A stretch of 24,112 nucleotides of DNA from Spirochaetaceae bacterium. GTDB lineage: Bacteria; Spirochaetota; Spirochaetia; UBA9216. Numbering within the stretch: position 1 is the first letter of the stretch; every line of letters starts with the position of its first letter. Below the pieces are notes generated by a model. It did no database searches, had not been told where the DNA came from, and saw only the letters and a program-made list of their open reading frames with translations. The stretch covers positions 1 through 24,112 of the forward strand of contig JAQQAK010000223.1 of assembly GCA_028527945.1 (NCBI GenBank). Reading direction: 5' to 3'. The position numbers and the translations under genes were made by a program. Positions 24,112-24,112 of the stretch are shown here, piece by piece.

Positions 24112-24112
24112 G

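Noticed and set aside
1..24112. CRISPR arrays, insertion sequences and riboswitches
   Set aside because: No regularly spaced repeats, transposase frames or known aptamer cores were seen on either strand.

Overview
The window is AT-rich DNA and most probably comes from an anaerobic, diderm spirochaete, perhaps a gut Treponema. The support is indirect. There are exported proteins, one of which looks like a small outer-membrane barrel. The chemoreceptor has the 'EAAHAG' variant at its signalling tip that is common in spirochaetes. Several enzymes are typical of strict anaerobes: [4Fe-4S]-flavin dehydratases, Fe-S flavoprotein ene-reductases and a beta-keto acid cleavage enzyme. A low-GC Firmicute cannot be excluded from sequence alone.

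Layout. (1) Positions 1-3545 form a patchy flank. It holds the end of a MNT/HepT toxin-antitoxin pair, a tRNA-like 3' fragment followed by a terminator, an exported rhodanese, a decayed gene (about 2444-3011) and a small barrel-like protein. (2) Positions 3896-23728 form a dense catabolic locus with dispersed paralogous pairs. It has two 4-hydroxybutyryl-CoA dehydratase-like flavoproteins, two 6-oxocamphor-hydrolase-like C-C hydrolases of the crotonase superfamily, and two Fe-S flavoprotein ene-reductases of the 2,4-dienoyl-CoA reductase/BaiCD type. It also has two unrelated hot-dog thioesterases, two MFS transporters, one short-chain dehydrogenase and one BKACE (DUF849) enzyme. A LysR regulator and a chemoreceptor lie inside it. 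(3) An HxlR-type regulator, cut by the window end, closes the right side.

How the genes may work together (inference): an MFS carrier imports a cyclic, possibly phenolic or alicyclic, compound. The ene-reductases and 4HBD-like enzymes reduce or dehydrate the ring, and the SDR interconverts alcohol and ketone. The OCH-like hydrolases open a cyclic 1,3-diketone by a retro-Claisen hydrolysis. BKACE then cleaves the resulting beta-keto acid with acetyl-CoA, and the thioesterases adjust the CoA pools. The logic resembles anaerobic breakdown of resorcinol or phloroglucinol through cyclic diketones, but the enzyme set is different and the substrate is unknown. No CoA ligase, CoA-transferase or thiolase is visible.

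Regulation: clear sigma-70-like promoters precede several operons. A recurring GTCG-centred motif and two interrupted dyads with 11-nt spacers sit at some of them. A hairpin conserved with compensatory base changes lies in the leaders of one dehydratase gene and one ene-reductase gene.
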